Origin: Paracyclopina nana
Taxonomy: Eukaryota > Arthropoda > Copepoda > Cyclopoida > Cyclopettidae
Assembly (NCBI GenBank): GCA_019096065.1
Contig: JAGUCH010000005.1
Location: 2,046,001-2,110,000, forward strand
Length of the DNA: 64,000 nucleotides
Direction of reading: 5' to 3'
The position numbers were made by a program, and so were the translations under genes. The number at the start of each line of letters is the position of its first letter. The first letter of the stretch is position 1. Positions 58,531-64,000 of this stretch are shown piece by piece. Below the pieces are notes generated by a model. The model saw only the letters and a list, made by a program, of their open reading frames with translations, ran no database searches and was not told the origin of the DNA.

Positions 58531-61500
58531 TCAAGGATCCTTTGGAATGATCTTGGCTTGTTCAGCCTCCAATTTCTTCATCTCTTCTTGAAGTTCGGCC
58601 ATCATCCTTTTCTTTTCCTCCATGAGCTTCTTACGATTGCTGAACTCCTTACACTCGGCTGCTTCTTTTGCCAGCTTTCGTTGTTGCTCTTGTTGCCAAT
58701 CAGCGGTGAGTTGGGTTTCAAGTGCTTCCGGAGTGATGATGTCAGCCAAAACTCCAGTTGAAGGTCCTTCAACTGCCATAAATGCAGCAAAATTTTGATC
58801 ATTAACCTGAAATGGATAAGGTAATGGTAAGGGTTGAATCTAGCATGCTGAATTATTAAGGCGTTACAGGTGGATCGTTGGCAATAAGTGCAAAGGTGTT
58901 GTCAGTTGGCATTGGAGTTTGCTCTCCAGAATTAGCAGAGGCTGGGCCAGATTCGCCAGATGAAATTATTATGACCTTTTCATGGTCATCAACTTCACCA
59001 TTACTGTCTGTTTGAGGCTCTTCTTCTTCAGTGCCTTCTTCCTCTGATGAGGAGCTTTCATAGTCTGACTCTACTCCTCGTCGGCCTTTTTTGCCCTTTT
59101 AAAGATGTTCTTAATGTAATAAACGCATTATATGTGTCAAAGATTAATTTTACCTTTTTAGTGACGTATTCGCTGGGAAATTTTCTTTGAGATGGCACAA
59201 ACGGACGAGCGGGTGATTTTCCCATGGTGACTGAAGTGTCTTGCACCATTGGAAACTCTTGGATAAGTTCATCCAAACGGTCCTTGTAGTCCTCACAAAC
59301 TTGGGCATGAAGAGCTTTCACCTTTAAATCGATTGTTAATGGCTTGTCTTGTGTTTTGAAGTAATAAAACTTACATTTGGAACCTCGGGAATCTCATGAT
59401 AAGTCAATTTTGTCACATCTTTACCTAGGGTGTGGCCTGCAGCAATGATTAGCTTGATGATGTCGCAGACTGACCAGATCCTTTGCCTGACTTAACAATG
59501 TGGCTTTGAAATATCTTATCAGTGCTTGGACCCTCCTCGCCTTCCTTCAAGCCAACTTCCTTCAAACTCGCTTCCAACTTGAGAGCATCTCTGTACTCTT
59601 TCCTGCTAGCTCTCATGCTCTCAGTGTACTCCTCCAATGACTCAGGGTGGCAGTCAGCTTCCATAGTGTGCTGAAAAAGCAGGCATATAAAAGCAATTGT
59701 CAATCTTTACTTTTGAAACTTACAGCATTGTACTGATAGAAGTCCATGTCTACTGTGTACATGGCGTTCACAGCAAATTCAGTCGATGGCGAATTTTTGA
59801 AGGCTGTTCTAATGAATGTTGTCCTGCTATTAGTCATTTTCACAGCCATCTTATCCTTGATGATGGTCATGTTTTCAAAACTGCATCTGGACCAATGCGG
59901 ACTGCCTCTCGCAAGCGCTCAACTAGCCGAAATTCGATCCAATGGAGGATTGCTGATGGAATCGTCCTCTTATAGAAAGTAGGGCCCCTGTGTAAAAGCA
60001 ATGATAAGTTGTTTATAAGTTCAGGCAGCCATAGAAGTGCTACAAACCTCGGTGGATGCTGAATGACCATATGAGCAAGAGCATTCTTAGAAAAGAATTT
60101 CTTGCAGACAGATTTGGCAATGTAGTAGTCAAACTCTGACACTACACCATTGAAGCAGGGCATTAAAACTGAGACCAGTAAATCCTGAACGAGATGGTTG
60201 GCAAAGAAAACATCTGCTGCCTGCCCCATAAATTCAAATGGCAATGCCCTGCTAATAATAGCAACAGCCCGTGAGCGTGCATCTGCATTAGCTACTGCAG
60301 AGATGTCAATTTCTTTACGGTTGGCTGGCAGAAGCTCCATACTTTGAAACCAAATCTTTGATTTCAGTGCACAACTTCACAGTTCGCTATAAAGATTGAC
60401 ATAAGTTTACCATCTACTTATTATGTCTTTAAAAACTTACGTCGCGTCCAAGAGGCCTAGCCTTCAGTTCAGCCATGTCCTTGTCATACTGTGCCACATG
60501 ATCCTTCAGGGTTGTCTTCAGTTCCTCGACCTTTGGCATGACAACTTCCTGCAGCAGCTCGTTCAAAGCCAATTTAATGGCATCTTTGAGTTCAATCTCT
60601 TGAATTCTGTTCTTTACTTGAACAACAACGTTTTCTTTTTGAGATGACGTCAATTCCTCAAAAGCAACCGCAGCTGCAGGAGGTGGCTGAGATCCAGCAA
60701 GAGGAATGTCCAAAGTGACAAGCTCCTCACTATGTGGCTGTTCTTCAATGTGAGCCATCTCAACGTCCTGCTGTGTAGCAGGCTCCTTATCATTGCCTTT
60801 ATTTTCCGGAGATTGGCTCAAATCCACCAATGTTGGTTGCTCCTCGGGTTTCTCCGATGAGGCTTCTGCTGCCTTCTTTGCAGCCAACAAGTTGGCCTCC
60901 TCTTCAGCCTTCTTTTTAATGGCTGCTGCTGCTTTGACGGCTGCTGCCCTCTCTGATGATTTGGCAGGAGATTTGTCAGAGGCCTTGCCTTTCTTCCCCT
61001 TACCAGCAGGAGTTTTCTTCAATGGAGGAGTGAAGAACGGATTCGAGACTTTGGGCGACTTCTTTGCCTTTTTAGCGGCTTCATCTTTTGGTGATGGTTG
61101 AGATGAAATCCTCCTTCTTTTACAGGTGAGGAATTATCCACGAAATCCTCAGCAGAGTCCTCATCCTCGCCACCAGTTCTTGGTGGCTCCTTGCGACTTT
61201 TGGAGCGAGTGGAAGTGCCCTGCCAAACTGAGACAAGGTAGTTCCCATTAGGCAACTTTTCAGTGTAGTCGTACTTGACAGTTGCCTTCTCCATGTTGTT
61301 ATTGACCAACCTGGTCTTGATGGCGAGCCTTTGTCCGGCTTCGTTGACTCCCTTAAAGGCAGAGTTAAGGCGATCGCAAATTTCCCGGATCCGATGTAGC
61401 TCGAGTCCTGAAAATTTGATGTTCATTAATTTTCTGATCTATGAAATTATGTTTGACTTATCATTACCTTTCTCGAGTCGCGCAAACACAGAAATTTCGC

Positions 61501-61723
61501 GCCAATCTCCTGGACGCTCCTCGTACTTGAAGACGCGTTTACGATTAGCGTCACTTATCCCTTCCATTGGATTGAAATTTACAATCTCCGAAATTGTCTT
61601 CCGACGGCATCCCAAAGGGGCATCCAAAGGCAGATGGGTGACGGGCGGGTTTTCTTTCAGGTAAACTACGATCACCCGATCGTATTCCGCGCCCGGAGTC
61701 TCAGGAGGAGAGCTTTTTTGCAT
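58531..61723 (-). CDS. Transposon accessory protein, many short introns, frame interrupted
   Basis: ATG at 61723. Supported exons: 61723-61468, 61407 to about 61124, to 60441, 60386 to 59724 (an optional 60-base segment 60047-59988), 59670-59475, 59436-59375, 59321-59154, 59095-58868, 58806-58531. Introns are 38-66 bases. The product has an N-terminal domain (YDRVIVVYLKE...), a Lys/Ala-rich middle (KKTPAGKGKKGK), a predicted helical C-terminal domain (ISRALPFEFMGQAADVFF...), an acidic stretch (SSSSEEEGTEEEE) and a final coiled coil. The frame slips near 61118 (or a 56-base intron), near 60337 and near 59877. Without the 38-base intron it would end at 59449. No named family; the place opposite the transposase fits a TNPA-type DNA-binding protein. 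Probably decayed or affected by small sequence errors. Confidence 0.6.
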
Positions 61724-61860
61724 TCTGCACGCAGGATTGCACTGATTTGTTAAGATTTTAACTTGATCGGCGGCTTCTTCAATTTTGGTTTTATCCCCCT
61801 GATGATTTGACGTTTTTTTTATGACGCGTTAGCTGATTATTTATTATTTTTGGCAACTGT

Positions 61861-61897
61861 CAACTTACCGTAAGTTGCTATTTGGCGGTTCAACTTA
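61861..61897. promoter_or_regulatory. TAAGTTG cluster in the shared promoter region
   Basis: Three copies of TAAGTTG (two inverted, one direct) within 37 bases of the 447-bp gap between the two divergent genes. It is the same motif as in the subterminal region, which suggests that the element's own protein controls its promoter. Confidence 0.55.
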
Positions 61898-62170
61898 TCA
61901 CAGTTATTTTAAAGTCGCAATCGATTTTTTAAAGAAGTAATGACAATTCATTGCCAAAAATTAACAGTTTTAGCAATACGACATGTTTTTTTATGATTTA
62001 ACATTGCTAACGTGACATAATTCAATGATTTTAAATCTGCAAGGTTGCGTGATATTTAAACAGCCATTTTCCGTTCAGCTGTTTTTCAGCCGTTGCTAGC
62101 GTCACTTCAGCTGTTGCCATCCATTACGACGCCATTAAATTTTGAACGCTGAATCTCTTGAAAAGACGCA

Positions 62171-64000
62171 ATGCCTCGAAAAAAGGTGAAGAAAGTGCTA
62201 CTCCGTGAAGGACCAACTGAGCGCAAGAGGCGGCAACGTGCGAAAGAAAAGGAAGAGAAAGAAAGAGCAGCAGAGGAACTGAAATTGCTGGAAATTCGAG
62301 AATACATCCGAGAAAACAATATTTCAATTCAAAATCCAAATAGAATGGCTGACATGGAGGCTATTAAAAGGAAACATGAAGCCCTACTGCAGGCTGGACG
62401 TGAACGCAACCAAGCAAATGTTGATCTCCATATCTGTGGCGACAAAGAAGATCAAATTGATTCCGCTAATCAGCCAAAAAAGAAGCAGCGACGTGTCTAC
62501 GAAAGGGGTCCTGCTCAACTCATTGCCGAGCCGGTACAACTCGTAAGGTAATAGTAAGCTGCTAATAATTTACCTGCCATCATAGCTGACCTATTGTTTT
62601 CAACGTAGTCCAATTGTTGAACTTGAATGTGGCGACATGGCTGATGACGAACAAGTTGAGGCTGAATCACTAGACAGTATGGAGGAGAACAATCACCACC
62701 AGTCCATGGGTTTGGTGTACGAGACACAGGAGCTATTCAATGGTGAAAAGCTTATCTATGACAAGATAAAGCAAAAATCAGCCGTTATTGACCCAACGTT
62801 GAATCCACCAAAGCTGAACGAAGTGGTCAATGTCAGGGATAGTGACTTTGAATCTAACGATGACGTTTTAAGTGGAGACGGAGATGGTGCTGACACTGAT
62901 CGAGAAATGAAAAAAGCCTTACGAAATCCGCATCTGATGCGTGAAGGGATTATAGCTTTCATTGATGAATCAGATGATGAGAGCAGTGCGCCTGTCAGTG
63001 ACACTGATGTCATTGATGAATTGGAGGCAAAAGATCGTAATGTGCTTCCAATAATGGAGGATGGCTTGGACTTCGAGGAGAATTATGACCCCAATGAACC
63101 AGAGGACAACAATAGAGACTCATCCGACAATGACAGCGATGACAATGTAATATTGAACTTCACTATTTAATGACTTTTTCTGAGTGCCTATAATATACAT
63201 TATGCTTGCAGAATCAATCAGAATCACTCATTGCGGGTTCATCTCGTGCCAAATCAAATGTCAACAATAAGGCATCTTTAAGTCACATCATTGGAGCAAT
63301 CACTGAACGTCCTCAAAATGAGGATGATGATGAACCTCCACCAGATTTTCAAATATCAGCACCGGCCAAAGCCTATAACTTTAGAAGGATGACTCGCTGT
63401 GATTACCATGACTTATTTGAAACTATGGATGTCTTCACCAACCAAACAGACAGAAACAATGCCTTATATAAGCATTTCATGACTTTTGTGAATGTGTTTG
63501 CGTTCAAGGAGGTTCAAGCAACAGCTGTTTGGAACTTATTAAGTGCTGCAATGAAGGAACACTCACTACTAACTTATCCAACAATCAGGAAACACTTTGA
63601 GAGGATGCTACCAGCCATAAACATGATTTATGAGTTCTATGACAACGTAGAAAAGGACACTTTTGCTCATGCTGGGGAGCATTACCCTAGAAGTGAATTT
63701 CCAAGGCCTAGATTCACTTTAATGTGTGAGTGGACATTTGTGACTCTCAGTGAACTCTACAGATTTTTCCTTGAAGTTCATCATGAAAGTCCAAATTCAG
63801 CTGAAGGTAAAAGAAAAGAAATGGACTTATTTGTGGATGGAGTTCCCCTTACACAAAGTGGCGATGCCCTTATGAACGTCTGCACCATTCGTTTCAATGA
63901 CTGTGAGATGGTGTGGCCACTTGCAATCCAAATATATCGCCAAGGACACGTCACTGAAATGCTGCGACTGATTGAAAAGATAATTGATGACTCCATTATT
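62171..64000 (+). CDS. Putative DNA transposase, open at the window edge
   Basis: Three exons: 62171-62547, 62609-63146 and 63212 to beyond 64000, in frame with GT-AG introns of 61 and 65 bases; 568 codons are in view. The basic N-terminus (MPRKKVKKVLLREG, many Lys/Arg/Glu) is followed by an acidic Asp/Ser-rich region (IDESDDESSAP, DNNRDSSDNDSDDN). The folded part begins near FRRMTRCDYHDLFETMDVFTN and continues through a region with DLFVDGVPLTQSG and IRFNDCEMVWPLAIQIY, which resembles the (V/I)DG(V/L)P segment around the first catalytic Asp of CACTA/KDZ-type transposases. Family placement is by resemblance only. The third exon has no stop in the window. The dispersed motif AAGGTTGCGTGA lies 130 bp upstream. 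Confidence 0.65.

Larger units (their letters stand above)
58083..64000 (+). mobile_element. Probable CACTA-type (EnSpm-like) DNA transposon, left part
   Basis: Starts with CACTAAGTGTTCGAAC at 58083. Next are six same-orientation TAAGTTG motifs in 58116-58379, then two divergent intron-containing genes. CACTA elements are known for CACTA tips, many short subterminal motifs and two proteins. The right end lies outside the window, so terminal repeats and target duplication cannot be confirmed. Confidence 0.6.

Overview
The window looks like nuclear DNA of an arthropod, most likely a crustacean or a related group. The evidence is a Ci/Gli gene with arthropod-type features, split genes with GT-AG introns, TCAGT-type initiators, an arthropod C-type lectin, a Na+/K+-ATPase beta subunit, and many transposable elements in AT-rich intergenic DNA. 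I cannot name the species.

Layout. 1-871 is a higher-order satellite of alternating 180 and 169 bp monomers. 881-1815 is a 19-bp minisatellite. 2764-9115 (minus) is a complete nine-exon cubitus interruptus/Gli gene. 11528-25357 (plus) is an eleven-exon CFAP410 (C21orf2) homologue. Its second intron holds a nearly intact Ty3/Gypsy-type LTR retrotransposon (13285-20775) in sense orientation, with target site duplication AGTTT, two LTRs that differ at one base, and two extra one-pass membrane-protein ORFs downstream of pol. A (CA)48 microsatellite lies in the same intron.

26844-35540 (plus) is the most unusual host locus. Four separate signal-peptide exons end in the same Cys-containing module and the same splice phase, and they lie upstream of one C-type lectin domain. 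This fits one lectin gene with four alternative first exons. 41859-43013 (plus) is the Na+/K+-ATPase beta subunit. 46261-47917 (minus) encodes a membrane protein with ankyrin-like repeats and a RING finger, and its frame is interrupted once. 48292-49065 (minus) is an unrecognised two-exon gene.

The right end is transposon-rich: a TA-flanked MITE (52929-53102), a 3.5-kb foldback element with about 696-bp near-perfect inverted arms and TTAA flanks (54291-57844), and, from 58083 to beyond the window, a probable CACTA-type DNA transposon. That element begins CACTA, has tandem TAAGTTG subterminal motifs, and carries two divergent intron-containing genes that share the same motif in their common promoter region.

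Two patterns cross the whole window. A 12-13 base motif, close to AGGTTGCGTGACT, occurs about eight times in non-coding DNA. Several otherwise good reading frames lack exactly one base in an A/T homopolymer, which suggests either recent mutation or residual assembly errors.
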